DNA from: JBBQSN01 sp963825505
GTDB taxonomy: Bacteria > Actinomycetota > Actinomycetes > Actinomycetales > CAWJMD01
NCBI GenBank assembly: GCA_963825505.1
Contig: CAWGTL010000004.1
Coordinates: forward strand, 248,001-312,000
Length of the DNA stretch: 64,000 bases
Reading direction: 5' to 3'
Part shown: in pieces, positions 16,785 through 25,963 of the stretch
Layout: every line of letters starts with the position of its first letter
Position numbering within the stretch: the stretch's first letter is position 1
The notes under the pieces: generated by a model
What the model was told of the DNA's origin: nothing
What the model saw: only the letters and a program-made list of their open reading frames with translations
Database searches by the model: none
Translations under genes and position numbers: made by a program

Positions 16785-18064
16785 TTCAGGAAGTCGGGCA
16801 CGTCCAGGTCGTCGTCGTCGAACGCGACCGCCCGCGGGGCCCCCCGCCGGGCCGGCTCGCGGTCCAGGTCGAGCGGGCGGGTGGACGCGTACGGCTGCAC
16901 CGGCTGGGCCTGTGCCCCCGCGCCGTTCTCGGCACCGTTCTCCGCACCGTTCTCGGCCTCCGCGAGCGGGACGACCCGCTCGGGAGCCGTGGCGGGCTCC
17001 ACGGGGGAGGTCGGCGCGGGTGCGGCGGCCTGCGACGGGACGCCGGTGCGCGCCTGCTGCGCCTGCGCCCGTCCGCTGACCTGGCCGAGGGCCCGGTCGT
17101 CGCGGCGGCGTGTCGGCGCGCCGTTGTCGAAGCCGGCCGCGATCACCGTCACCCGCACCTCGTCGCCGAGGGCGTCGTCGATCACGGTGCCGAAGATGAT
17201 GTTGGCCTCGGGGTGGGCGGCCTCCTGCACCAGGCGGGCGGCCTCGTTGATCTCGAACAGGCCGAGGTCCGAACCGCCCTGGAAGGACAGCAGCACGCCG
17301 TGGGCGCCGTCGATGCTCGCCTCGAGCAGCGGCGAGGAGATCGCCAGCTCGGCGGCCTGCACCGCGCGGTCCTCGCCGCGGGCCGAGCCGATGCCCATCA
17401 GGGCCGAGCCCGCGCCCTGCATCACCGACTTCACGTCGGCGAAGTCGACGTTGACCAGGCCGGGGGTGGTGATGAGGTCGGAGATGCCCTGGACGCCGGA
17501 CAGCAGCACCTGGTCCGCGGCGCGGAAGGCGTCCATGACCGAGACACCGCGGTCGCTGATCGACAGCAGCCGGTCGTTCGGGATGACGATCAGGGTGTCG
17601 ACCTCGTCGCGCAGTCCGTCGATGCCGGTGTCGGCCTGGGTCGCGCGGCGACGGCCCTCGAAGGTGAACGGTCGGGTGACCACGCCGATGGTCAGGGCGC
17701 CGAGCCCGCGGGCGATCCGCGCGACGACGGGTGCGCCGCCGGTGCCGGTGCCGCCGCCCTCGCCGGCGGTGACGAAGACCATGTCGGCGCCCTTGAGCAC
17801 CTCCTCGATCTCCTCCGCGTGGTCCTCGGCGGCCTTCTTGCCGACCTCGGGGTCGGCGCCGGCGCCGAGGCCGCGGGTGAGCTCGCGGCCGACGTCGAGC
17901 TTGACGTCGGCGTCGCTCATCAGCAGTGCCTGCGCGTCGGTGTTGATCGCGATGAACTCGACGCCCTTCAGGCCGACCTCGATCATCCGGTTGACGGCGT
18001 TGACACCGCCGCCGCCGATGCCGACGACCTTGATGACCGCCAGGTAGTTCTGCGGTGCTGCCAC
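16781..18064 (-). CDS. ftsZ: cell division GTPase FtsZ
   Basis: Tubulin homologue that forms the Z ring. 427 residues. Seen: N-terminal NYLAVIKVVGIGGGGVNAVNRMI, the tubulin signature AGEGGGTGTGGAPVVA near residue 103, the T7 loop NVDFADVKSVMQGAGSALMGIG, a variable linker with three AENG repeats (encoded by 12-bp repeats near 16920-16960), and the conserved C-terminal tail DDDDLDVPDFLK that binds SepF/FtsW. The GTG at 18064 has an AGGAAGAGGA ribosome-binding site. First gene after a 198-bp gap that carries its own regulatory sequence. Confidence 0.98.
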   Translation of the reverse strand: MAAPQNYLAVIKVVGIGGGGVNAVNRMIEVGLKGVEFIAINTDAQALLMSDADVKLDVGRELTRGLGAGADPEVGKKAAEDHAEEIEEVLKGADMVFVTAGEGGGTGTGGAPVVARIARGLGALTIGVVTRPFTFEGRRRATQADTGIDGLRDEVDTLIVIPNDRLLSISDRGVSVMDAFRAADQVLLSGVQGISDLITTPGLVNVDFADVKSVMQGAGSALMGIGSARGEDRAVQAAELAISSPLLEASIDGAHGVLLSFQGGSDLGLFEINEAARLVQEAAHPEANIIFGTVIDDALGDEVRVTVIAAGFDNGAPTRRRDDRALGQVSGRAQAQQARTGVPSQAAAPAPTSPVEPATAPERVVPLAEAENGAENGAENGAGAQAQPVQPYASTRPLDLDREPARRGAPRAVAFDDDDLDVPDFLK

Positions 18065-18125
18065 GTCGTGTCCTCTTCCTGGTGCTGGGGGTCGGGGGGT
18101 GCGCTGCGGGGGTCCGGAGACCTTC

Positions 18126-18170
18126 ACCCTCAACTAGAGGGTTATAGTTATGTCAACCTGCTGACGACAC
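18126..18170 (-). promoter_or_regulatory. ftsZ upstream promoter/inverted repeat
   Basis: An AT-rich island in the ftsQ-ftsZ gap. On the minus strand it contains TTGACA (18156-18151) and TATAAC (18146-18141), only 4 bases apart; a TGTCGT hexamer 17 bases before TATAAC is a possible -35. It is followed by an inverted repeat ACCCTC-AACTA-GAGGGT (18126-18142). This fits separate strong transcription of ftsZ, known in many actinobacteria. Confidence 0.5.
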
Positions 18171-18262
18171 AGAAGGTAGGCGCGCGGACGCCGAGATCGG
18201 CGCAGACACGCCGCGCGTCAGCGAGTTCGGTTCTCGTGGGTCACGTGCCCGGTCCCGCGTCG

Positions 18263-19315
18263 TCAGCGGGTGACGGGCGTGCCGGGGGCCGAGACGTCGT
18301 AGACCCCGGCGGGGGTGGCGAGCAGCACCTGGAGCACCCGCACCTTGCGCTCGGAGTCGTCCGGGCTCCCCCACACCACCTGGGCGCCGGACGCGAGGGT
18401 CAGGACGACCGAGTCCGGCGTCCCGGCGGTGGTGCCGGTGACCTGCGAGCCGAGCTCCGGCGGGAGGGCCTGGAGCACCCTGGCAGCGGCGAGCAGCGCG
18501 TCGTCGCCGGCCGCGACCGTCTCGGCGCTGACGACGGGCAGCCCGGCCGGGGCCTCGGCGACCGCCTCGACCTGCACGCCGTCGGCGTCGACGAGGGAGA
18601 ACGACCTCCCGGACGGCACGGCGGCGACCGGCACCCGTTCGTTCACCCGCACCTCGACGGTGGACGGCCACACCCGCAGCACCTGCGCCGAGGCCACCTC
18701 CGGCAGCTGCTCGACCCGCTCGCGCACCGCGTCGGCGTCCAGCCGCGAGAGCGGGCGCCCGAGCTCGGGCGCCACCAGCGCCTCGACCTCCTCCTGGGTG
18801 ACGCGCTGGGCACCCACGAGCTGGACCTCGCGTGCGGCGAGCAGGGGCGAGAACCACACCACCCAGCCGATCAGGACCAGCAGCGCGAGGACGCCCGCGG
18901 CGACCGCGACCGGCCGCCAGGTGAGCCAGCGCCGCCGGCGGGCCCGCTCGGCGAAGCGCCGGACCGACCCGGTCGACACCCGTGCGCGGTACAGGGCGTG
19001 CAGGGCAGGGGTGCGGTCCGCGGTCGCGGTCGCGGGGAGCACCGCCGGGACCACGGGGATCTCCTCGGTGTCACCACCGGTGCGCGCGGGGACGGTCGAG
19101 GCGGTCGCGACCGGGCCGGTGGCGCGTGCGAGCGGTCGCACGGGCCGGCCGGTCCGCACCGGTCCCGCGGCGACCGTCCGAGCGGCCTTCGGCGGAGCCT
19201 TCGATGCGGCCTTCGGTGCGGCCCTCGGTGCGGCCCTCGGTGCGGTCTCGGGAGCAGCCTCGGGGGCGGGCTCGCTGCGCGGCCGGCGGACCGGTTGGGT
19301 GGGGCGCGGGGTCAC
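18263..19315 (-). CDS. ftsQ: cell division protein FtsQ
   Basis: 350-residue divisome protein linking FtsL/FtsB-type proteins to the septal synthase. Seen: a long Ala/Pro/Lys-rich cytoplasmic N-terminus with APRAAPKAA repeats, one transmembrane helix near residues 137-157 (VAVAAGVLALLVLIGWVVWF), a POTRA domain (VQLVGAQRVTQEEVEALVAPELGRPLSRLD) and an FtsQ beta domain (LRVWPSTVEVRVNERVPVA). GTG start at 19315, 46 bp from the murC stop. The N-terminal repeat length is likely variable between relatives. Confidence 0.94.
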   Translation of the reverse strand: MTPRPTQPVRRPRSEPAPEAAPETAPRAAPRAAPKAASKAPPKAARTVAAGPVRTGRPVRPLARATGPVATASTVPARTGGDTEEIPVVPAVLPATATADRTPALHALYRARVSTGSVRRFAERARRRRWLTWRPVAVAAGVLALLVLIGWVVWFSPLLAAREVQLVGAQRVTQEEVEALVAPELGRPLSRLDADAVRERVEQLPEVASAQVLRVWPSTVEVRVNERVPVAAVPSGRSFSLVDADGVQVEAVAEAPAGLPVVSAETVAAGDDALLAAARVLQALPPELGSQVTGTTAGTPDSVVLTLASGAQVVWGSPDDSERKVRVLQVLLATPAGVYDVSAPGTPVTR

Positions 19316-19361
19316 GGCTCGTTCCTCGTGACCGGGGTGCTGCGCCTTCTGGTTCGCTCGC

Positions 19362-20855
19362 TCACGGGGTCACCTCGGCGCGTCGCGGGCCGGGGGTGCC
19401 CTGGCGGAGCAGGGTGAGGACCTCGCGGGCCACCATCGTGACGTCGCCGGCGCCGACGGTGAGGACGAGGTCGCCCGGGCGGGCCCGGCGCACGACCTCG
19501 GCCGGCGCCGCCGACCAGCTCGGGACGTAGGCCACCTGCTCGGCGGGCAGCGCGACGCGGTCGGCGACCAGCGCCCCGGTGACCCCGGGGACGGGGTCCT
19601 CCCGGGCGGCGTAGACGTCCATGACGACGACCTCGTCGGCGCCCGACAGCGCCGCGCCGAACTCGGCCGCGAAGTCCAGCGTGCGGCTGTACAGGTGAGG
19701 CTGGAAGACCACGAGCAGCCTGCCGCTGCCGGCCACCTGCCGACCGGTGGCCACCGCGGCGGCCACCTTGGCGGGGTTGTGCGCGTAGTCGTCGTAGACC
19801 CGCACGCCGCCGACCTCGCCGCGGCCCTCGAACCGGCGCCGGGTGCCGGTGAACGCCGCCAGTCCCTCGCGGGCCGCGCCGCCCGGCACGCCCAGGGCAC
19901 GGGCGGCGGTGTAGGCGCCGGCCGCGTTGAGCACGTTGTGGTGCCCGGGCACCTGCAGCCAGACCTCGGTGGTCGGCCCGGCGTCCGGGCTCGCGCCCTC
20001 GCGGTGGGCGCCGCGCCCGAGCGTGGTGTCGAGCAGCGCGAACCGCGAGCGTCCCTCGACGAACCGGACGTCGTGCACCTGCACGGTGGACGTGGGATCG
20101 GTGCCGTAGGTGAGCACCCGGCGACCGAGCTCCTGGCTGCGCCGGGCCAGCGCGGCCGACCCGGGGTCGTCGGCGCAGGCGACCAGCGTGCCGTCGTCGC
20201 CGAGGCGGTCGGCGAACCGCTCGAACGCCTCGACCACCTTCTCGGCCGTGCCGTAGTGGTCGAGGTGATCGGCCTGGACGTTGGTGACGACCGAGACCTC
20301 GGGGGTGTAGACGAGGAAGGAGGAGTCGGACTCGTCGGCCTCAGCGACGAAGACCTCACCGCTGCCCTGGTGCCCGTTCGTCCCCGCCCCCACCAGCTCG
20401 CCACCCAGGGCGAACGAGGGGTCGAGGCCGGCGTGCTGGAGCAGCACGGTGAGCATCGAGGACGTGGTGGTCTTGCCGTTGGTCCCGGCCACCGCGACCG
20501 CGCGGTGCCCGAGCAGCAACGACTGCAGCGCCTGGGAGCGGTGCAGCACCGTGGTGCCGGTCTCGCGGGCCCGGGCGAGCTCGACGTTGTCGTGGCGGAT
20601 CGCCGAGGACGCCACGACCGTGCGGACGCCGTCGAGGCGCGCGGGGTCGAAGCCGACCTCGGCGCGCGCTCCGACCGCCCGCAGCGCCGCCATCACGGGG
20701 ACGTCCTTGGCGTCGCTGCCCGAGACCTCGAGACCGCGGGCGAGCATGATCCGCGCGATGCCGGACATGCCGATGCCGCCGATGCCGAGGAAGTGCACGG
20801 GCGCGAGCCGGTGGGCCGGCGGGATCCGCGCGTCGAGGTCGAAGGCCGCGGTCAC
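19362..20855 (-). CDS. murC: UDP-N-acetylmuramate--L-alanine ligase
   Basis: Mur ligase that adds L-Ala to UDP-MurNAc. 497 residues. Seen: the MurC-type Rossmann start VHFLGIGGIGMSGIARIML, the ATP loop AVAGTNGKTTTSSM near residue 121, EADESDSSFL, QADHLDHYG, PGHHNVLNAAGA, and YDDYAHNPAKVAA. GTG start at 20855 overlapping the murG stop by 4 bases. Acts in the cytoplasm as the first step of the stem peptide made by this gene cluster. Confidence 0.97.
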   Translation of the reverse strand: MTAAFDLDARIPPAHRLAPVHFLGIGGIGMSGIARIMLARGLEVSGSDAKDVPVMAALRAVGARAEVGFDPARLDGVRTVVASSAIRHDNVELARARETGTTVLHRSQALQSLLLGHRAVAVAGTNGKTTTSSMLTVLLQHAGLDPSFALGGELVGAGTNGHQGSGEVFVAEADESDSSFLVYTPEVSVVTNVQADHLDHYGTAEKVVEAFERFADRLGDDGTLVACADDPGSAALARRSQELGRRVLTYGTDPTSTVQVHDVRFVEGRSRFALLDTTLGRGAHREGASPDAGPTTEVWLQVPGHHNVLNAAGAYTAARALGVPGGAAREGLAAFTGTRRRFEGRGEVGGVRVYDDYAHNPAKVAAAVATGRQVAGSGRLLVVFQPHLYSRTLDFAAEFGAALSGADEVVVMDVYAAREDPVPGVTGALVADRVALPAEQVAYVPSWSAAPAEVVRRARPGDLVLTVGAGDVTMVAREVLTLLRQGTPGPRRAEVTP

Positions 20856-22000
20856 GACGCACCCGCCCGGCTCGATCGCGCCGAGGCAGCCGCCTCGTGG
20901 ACCAGGTCGGCGAGACGCTCGTCGGCGTCGAGCACGGCGGTGCCGCGGGCTGCGTCACCCATGGGTCCCAGGCGGCGCGGGTCGGTGAGCAGCGGCACCA
21001 CCGTGGCGCGCAGCCAGTCGGCGGTGAGGTCCGCGTTGTCGACGAGCAGGCCGCCGCCGGCCGCCACCACGGGCTGGGCGTTGAGCCGCTGCTCCCCGTT
21101 GCCGATCGGCAGCGGCACGTACACGGCAGGCAGACCGACGGTGGTGACCTCGCAGACCGTGCTCGCACCAGCCCGGCACAGCACGAGATCGGCTGCGGCG
21201 TAGGCGAGATCCATCCGGTCGCTGTACTCCCGGACCACGTAGCGAGCCGAGACCCCTTGCGGTGCAGCGGGTTCGTCGACGGCCTTGCCGTCACCGGTGA
21301 GGTGCAGGACGCCGGCGCCGGCTGCGAGCAGGTCGGGCCCGGCCGCGCGCGCCGACTCGTTCAGGCGCTGGGCACCGAGCGAGCCGCCGGTCACCAGCAG
21401 CGTGGGGGCGTCCGGGTCGAGGTCGAAGTGGCGACGCGCCTCGGCCCGCAGGGCGGCGCGGTCGAGCCGGGAGATCTCGCGCCGCAGGGGCATGCCGAGC
21501 CGCACCGCGTGCCGCAGGCGGGTGCCCTCGAAGGTGACGGCGACGAACCGGGTCAGGCGCGCGCCCAGGCGGTTCGCCACCCCGGCGCGGGTGTTCTGCT
21601 CGTGCACGACGATCGGGACGCCGAGCCGGCGCGCAGCGAGGTACGCCGGCGGGCTGACGTAGCCGCCCATGCCGACCACGACGTCCGCGTCCGCCTCGGT
21701 GATGGCCCGCGCGGCGGCGTCGACCGCGCCCTTGAGCCGTCCCGGCACGCGGAGCAGGTCGAGCCCCGGACGACGCGGCAGCGGCACCTTCGCGACCGTG
21801 ACCAGCCGGTACCCGCGCTGCGGGACGAGCCGGGCCTCCAGCCCCTCGGCCGTGCCGAGGGCCGTGATCCGGGTCGCGGGGTCGCGGCGGACGAGGGCGT
21901 CGGCCAGCGCGAGCATCGGGCTGACGTGGCCCGCGGACCCGCCGCCGGCGAGCAGCACCGACAGGGCGTCCCCGGACGCCGCGGCGCGGGGCGCGGTCAC
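20852..22000 (-). CDS. murG: lipid II synthase (GlcNAc transferase) MurG
   Basis: Membrane-associated GT28 enzyme that adds GlcNAc to lipid I. 382 residues. Seen: LLAGGGSAGHVSPMLALADAL, VVGMGGYVSPPAYLAAR, VHEQNTRAGVANRL, VTGGSLGAQRLNE, and the UDP-GlcNAc site CRAGASTVCEVTTVGLPAVYVPLPIGNGEQRLNA. GTG start at 22000 overlaps the ftsW stop (GTGA). It uses the product of MraY encoded four genes upstream. Confidence 0.97.
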   Translation of the reverse strand: MTAPRAAASGDALSVLLAGGGSAGHVSPMLALADALVRRDPATRITALGTAEGLEARLVPQRGYRLVTVAKVPLPRRPGLDLLRVPGRLKGAVDAAARAITEADADVVVGMGGYVSPPAYLAARRLGVPIVVHEQNTRAGVANRLGARLTRFVAVTFEGTRLRHAVRLGMPLRREISRLDRAALRAEARRHFDLDPDAPTLLVTGGSLGAQRLNESARAAGPDLLAAGAGVLHLTGDGKAVDEPAAPQGVSARYVVREYSDRMDLAYAAADLVLCRAGASTVCEVTTVGLPAVYVPLPIGNGEQRLNAQPVVAAGGGLLVDNADLTADWLRATVVPLLTDPRRLGPMGDAARGTAVLDADERLADLVHEAAASARSSRAGAS

Positions 22001-23280
22001 CGACGGCTCCGGGCGTCGCTCCCCCGACCGGCTGACCCGCGGGAGCCGACGACCGCCAGCGACCGCCGGACCACGCCGGCGCGGGCCGCGAGGGCGTCGT
22101 CGGCGCCGGGCTCCTGCCGCGCGAACGACAGCACGAGACCGAGGGCGGCCAGGGTCGTGATCAGGGCCGAGCCGCCGGCGGAGACCAGCGGCAGCGGGAC
22201 CCCGATGACGGGCAGGAGACCGAGGACGACGGCGATGTTGACCATGCCCTGGCCGACCACCCACGCGAGCACGCCGCTCGTGGCGATCTTCACGAAGAGG
22301 TCGTCGTGCCGCAGCACCACGCGCAGGCCGGCGACGGCGATCACGGCGAGCAGGGCCAGGACGACCAGCGTGCCGGGCAGCCCGAGCTCCTCGCCGATGA
22401 TCGCGTAGATGAAGTCGTTGTGGGCCTCGGGCAGCCACGACCACTTCTCGCGGCTCGCGCCCAGGCCGACGCCCCACCACCCGCCGGACGCGAGCGCCCA
22501 GGTGCCGTGGGTGGACTGCCAGCAGGTGCTGTAGATGTCGGCGCACTCGCCGGTGAACCAGGTGCCGACGCGCTCCATCCGGTTGCGCGAGGACAGCACC
22601 AGGGCGGCAGCGGCGCCGGCGCCCGCAACCGCGGCCAGGAGCAGCAGCCGGAAGCGCACCCCGGCGACCACGAGCATCACCGCGACCACGATCATCATCA
22701 CCGCACCGGTGCCGAGGTCGTGGCCGAGCAGCACCAGGCCGAGCACGACGCCCGCCACCAGTCCGACCGGCATCACGACGTGCTGCCACCGGTGCAGCAA
22801 CGGCGCCTTGGCCGCGAGCACCACGCCGCACCACACCACGAGCGCCACCTTCGCGGCCTCCGACGGCTGCGCCCGGACGCCGGCGACCTCGACCCAGTTG
22901 AGGTTGCCGCCCACCGGCACGCCGATCGGGGTGAAGACGAGCAGCTGCCCGAGCACGGCGAGGCCGATCAGCGGCCAGGCGATCCTGCGCCAGAAGGCGA
23001 TCGAGCGGCGGGACGCCCACCACATCACCACCAGGCCGATGCCCGCGAAGACCGCCTGCCGCCAGAACACCGAGAACGCCGAGCCGCTGTCGGCGATGGA
23101 CTCGACCGACGACGACGAGAGCACCATCACCAGACCGAAGACGACCAGGGCCAGGACGGCGCCGAGCAGGAGGTAGTAGCTGGTGGCCGGTGTCTCCCAG
23201 CGGGAGAGGCGCTCCCCCAGCCGTCCGACGGTCGCGCGGACGCCGACCCCGGCTCCCTGCACCGGGGTGGTGGCGGCCAT
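21997..23280 (-). CDS. ftsW: septal peptidoglycan polymerase FtsW
   Basis: SEDS-family glycosyltransferase, 427 residues with about ten membrane segments. Seen: TSYYLLLGAVLALVVFGLVMVLSSSSV, VPVGGNLNWVEVAGVRAQPSEAAKVALVVW, LLGHDLGTGAVMM, GVGLGASREKWSWLPEAHNDFIYAIIGEELGLPG and VIGVPLPLVSAGGSALI, all conserved in FtsW/RodA; the catalytic Asp is expected in the WLPEAHNDFIYA loop region. Works with FtsI (29180-31186). The ATG overlaps the murD stop (ATGA). Confidence 0.97.
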   Translation of the reverse strand: MAATTPVQGAGVGVRATVGRLGERLSRWETPATSYYLLLGAVLALVVFGLVMVLSSSSVESIADSGSAFSVFWRQAVFAGIGLVVMWWASRRSIAFWRRIAWPLIGLAVLGQLLVFTPIGVPVGGNLNWVEVAGVRAQPSEAAKVALVVWCGVVLAAKAPLLHRWQHVVMPVGLVAGVVLGLVLLGHDLGTGAVMMIVVAVMLVVAGVRFRLLLLAAVAGAGAAAALVLSSRNRMERVGTWFTGECADIYSTCWQSTHGTWALASGGWWGVGLGASREKWSWLPEAHNDFIYAIIGEELGLPGTLVVLALLAVIAVAGLRVVLRHDDLFVKIATSGVLAWVVGQGMVNIAVVLGLLPVIGVPLPLVSAGGSALITTLAALGLVLSFARQEPGADDALAARAGVVRRSLAVVGSRGSAGRGSDARSRR

Positions 23281-24881
23281 CAGCGGTCCGTCCCGGACGG
23301 GCGGTCGGGCCCGTCCTGCGGCCCGTGGGGACCCGGGTCGGCGTCCGGGTCGTCGTCGAACAGCGCCTGCAGGTCGTCGAGGTGGGCGTGCACGGCCCGC
23401 GCGAAGGCGTCGCCGCGGTGCCCGTACGACACGAACTGGTCCATCGACGCCGAGGCGGGCGCGAGCAGCACGACGTCGCCGGGCCGCGCGAGGCGGGCGG
23501 AGGCGTCGACGGCGCGAGCCATCACGGTGTCGGCGACGGACATGCCCTCAGTCTCGGCGTGCTCCACCTCGACGACCGGGACATCCGGCGCGTGTCGTGA
23601 AAGAGCCTCGCGCAGCGGCTGGCGGTCGACCCCGATCAGGACGACCGCGCGGAGCCGAGACGCGTTCTGCCGCACCAGGTCCTCGTAGGTCGCGCCCTTC
23701 GCCAGGCCGCCTGCCACCCAGACGACGTCGTCGAAGGCGCGCAGCGACGCCGCGGCCGCGTGCGGGTTGGTGGCCTTGGAGTCGTCGACCCACGTGACGC
23801 GCTCGGCCGTGGCCACCGTCGCGATCCGGTGCGGCTCAGGTCGCATGCCCCACAGGCCGTCCCGCACCGCGAGGGTCGAGACCCCGTGAGCGCGAGCGAG
23901 AGCCGCCGCCGCGAGGGCGTTCGAGACGGTGTGCGGGGCGACCACGCCACCGCCGGCGTGCCGCAGGTCGTCGAGGGTCGCGAGCTCGACGGCGGCGTGC
24001 TGCCGCTCGGCCACGAAGGCGCGGTCGCACAGGACGTCGTCGACCACGCCGAGCATCGACAGGCCGGGGACGCCGGTGGTGAACCCGATGGCGCGGGCGC
24101 CGTCGACGACGTCGGCCTCTCGCACCATCTGCTCGGTGACGGGGTCCTGGACGTTGTAGACGCAGGCCCGTTCGGTGTTCGCGTACACCTTCGCCTTGGC
24201 GTCGCGGTACGCCTCGTACGAGCCGTGCCAGTCGACGTGGTCCGGCGCGAGGTTCAGGCAGGCGCTGGCCTGCGGGCGCAGCGAGTGCGACCAGTGCAGC
24301 TGGAAGCTGGACAGCTCGACCGCGAGGACGTCGTACCCCTGCGGGTCGACGACCGCGTGCAGGAGCGGCGTGCCGACGTTGCCGACGGCGAGCGCCCGGC
24401 GCCCGGACGCGAGCAGCATCGCCTCGAGCATCTTCACCGCGGTGGTCTTGCCGTTGGTGCCCGTGAGGGTGAGCCACGGGGCGGCGCCGGTGCGCCGGCG
24501 CAGCCGCCACGCGAGCTCGACCTCGCCCCACACCGGGACGCCGGCCGCCGCCGCCCCGGCGAGCAGCGGGTTGTCCGGCCGCCAGCCCGGCGAGGTGACG
24601 ACGACGTCCGGCGGGCGTCCGGCCACCGCCGGCAGCGACGCCGACGACCCGGGCCCGAGCAGCGTGGTGCCGCCGAGGACGTCGACGAGCTCGGCGTCGC
24701 GCGCGATCTGCTCCCCGTGCCCGGGGTCGGCCGTCGTCCGGTCGTCGACGACCACCACCGCCGCCCCCCGCTGCAGCATCGCGTCCGCCGCCGCGAAGCC
24801 CGAGATCCCGAGCCCCGCCACCACCACCCGCAGCCCGTTCCAGTCCGCGTCGGCGTGGTCGAGGGCGGCGACGTCCCTCAC
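23280..24881 (-). CDS. murD: UDP-MurNAc-L-Ala--D-Glu ligase
   Basis: Adds D-glutamate to UDP-MurNAc-L-Ala. 533 residues, longer than E. coli MurD (about 440), mainly because of loops and a ~30-residue acidic tail (ALFDDDPDADPGP). Seen: VVVAGLGISGFAAADAM, TLTGTNGKTTAVKMLEAML near residue 142, AVELSSFQL, NLAPDHVDWHGSYEAYRDAKAKVY, and WVDDSKATNPHAAAASLRAFD. The GTG at 24881 overlaps the mraY stop (GTGA) and gives a compact N-terminus; longer frames run into mraY. Confidence 0.96.
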   Translation of the reverse strand: MRDVAALDHADADWNGLRVVVAGLGISGFAAADAMLQRGAAVVVVDDRTTADPGHGEQIARDAELVDVLGGTTLLGPGSSASLPAVAGRPPDVVVTSPGWRPDNPLLAGAAAAGVPVWGEVELAWRLRRRTGAAPWLTLTGTNGKTTAVKMLEAMLLASGRRALAVGNVGTPLLHAVVDPQGYDVLAVELSSFQLHWSHSLRPQASACLNLAPDHVDWHGSYEAYRDAKAKVYANTERACVYNVQDPVTEQMVREADVVDGARAIGFTTGVPGLSMLGVVDDVLCDRAFVAERQHAAVELATLDDLRHAGGGVVAPHTVSNALAAAALARAHGVSTLAVRDGLWGMRPEPHRIATVATAERVTWVDDSKATNPHAAAASLRAFDDVVWVAGGLAKGATYEDLVRQNASRLRAVVLIGVDRQPLREALSRHAPDVPVVEVEHAETEGMSVADTVMARAVDASARLARPGDVVLLAPASASMDQFVSYGHRGDAFARAVHAHLDDLQALFDDDPDADPGPHGPQDGPDRPSGTDR

Positions 24882-25963
24882 TGCGCGACGACCCACTCGG
24901 CGTAGAACAGGCCCAGCCCGAGGGCGACGAACAGCCCTGCCACGATCCAGAACCGGATGACGATCGTCACCTCGGCCCAGCCCGCGAGCTCGAAGTGGTG
25001 CTGCAGCGGGGCCATCCGGAACACCCGTCTGCGGGTGAGCTTGAAGAAGCCGACCTGGATCATCACCGACAGCGTGATGATGACGAACAGGCCGGCGAGC
25101 ACCACGAGCAGCAGCTCGGTGCGGGTGGTGATGGCCAGGCCGGCCAGGACGCCGCCGAGCGCGAGCGAGCCGGTGTCGCCCATGAAGATCTTGGCGGGAG
25201 AGGCGTTCCACCACAGGAAGCCGAAGCACGCCCCCATGACGGCGGCGGCGACGACGGCCAGGTCGAGCGGGTCGCGCACCTCGTAGCAGTTGGGTCCGGC
25301 GACGGCGATCACCTGGCAGGACTGCCCGGACTCCCAGATCCCGATGATGACGAACGCCCCGGCCACCATCGTGGCCGCGCCGGTGGCGAGCCCGTCGAGG
25401 CCGTCGGTGAGGTTCACGCCGTTGCTGGCCGCCGCCACGATCACCTGCGCCCAGAGGACGAACAGCAGCAGCCCGAGGACGGGTCCGGCGAACGCGAGGT
25501 CGATCGCGGTGTCGCGGACCACCGAGATGTTGGTGGAGGCCGGTGTGCGGTACTGCTCGTTCGGGAACTGCAGCGCCATCACGGCGAAGACGACGGCCAC
25601 GACGGACTGCCCGATCAGCTTGGGCACCGACCGCAGGCCGAGGCTGCGCTGCCGGGAGATCTTGATGAAGTCGTCGAGGAAGCCGACGACACCCAGCCCG
25701 GTCATGAGGAACAGGACGAGGACGGCCGACATCGTCATCGGGGCGCCGGTGACCAGGTGCGCGACGCCGTAGGCGCCGAGGGTGGCCAGGATGATGACCG
25801 CGCCGCCCATCGTGGGCGTGCCGCGCTTGGTGTGGTGCGACGTGGGTCCGTCGTCGCGGATGAACTGGCCGTAGCCGCGGCGCACCAGGAACCGGATGTA
25901 CAGCGGGGTGCCGAACAGGGTCAGGACCAGGGCCACCGCCGCCGAGGTGAGGACGGCCCTCAT
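24878..25963 (-). CDS. mraY: phospho-MurNAc-pentapeptide transferase MraY
   Basis: Polytopic membrane enzyme (361 residues, about ten helices) that makes lipid I on undecaprenyl phosphate. Seen: DDGPTSHHTKRGTPTMGG, the catalytic GFLDDFIKISRQRSLGL, NGVNLTDGLDGLATG, the Mg-site loop FMGDTGSLALGG, and APLQHHFELAGWAEVTIVIRFW. ATG start at 25963, overlapping the murF stop by 4 bases. Confidence 0.98.
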   Translation of the reverse strand: MRAVLTSAAVALVLTLFGTPLYIRFLVRRGYGQFIRDDGPTSHHTKRGTPTMGGAVIILATLGAYGVAHLVTGAPMTMSAVLVLFLMTGLGVVGFLDDFIKISRQRSLGLRSVPKLIGQSVVAVVFAVMALQFPNEQYRTPASTNISVVRDTAIDLAFAGPVLGLLLFVLWAQVIVAAASNGVNLTDGLDGLATGAATMVAGAFVIIGIWESGQSCQVIAVAGPNCYEVRDPLDLAVVAAAVMGACFGFLWWNASPAKIFMGDTGSLALGGVLAGLAITTRTELLLVVLAGLFVIITLSVMIQVGFFKLTRRRVFRMAPLQHHFELAGWAEVTIVIRFWIVAGLFVALGLGLFYAEWVVAQ

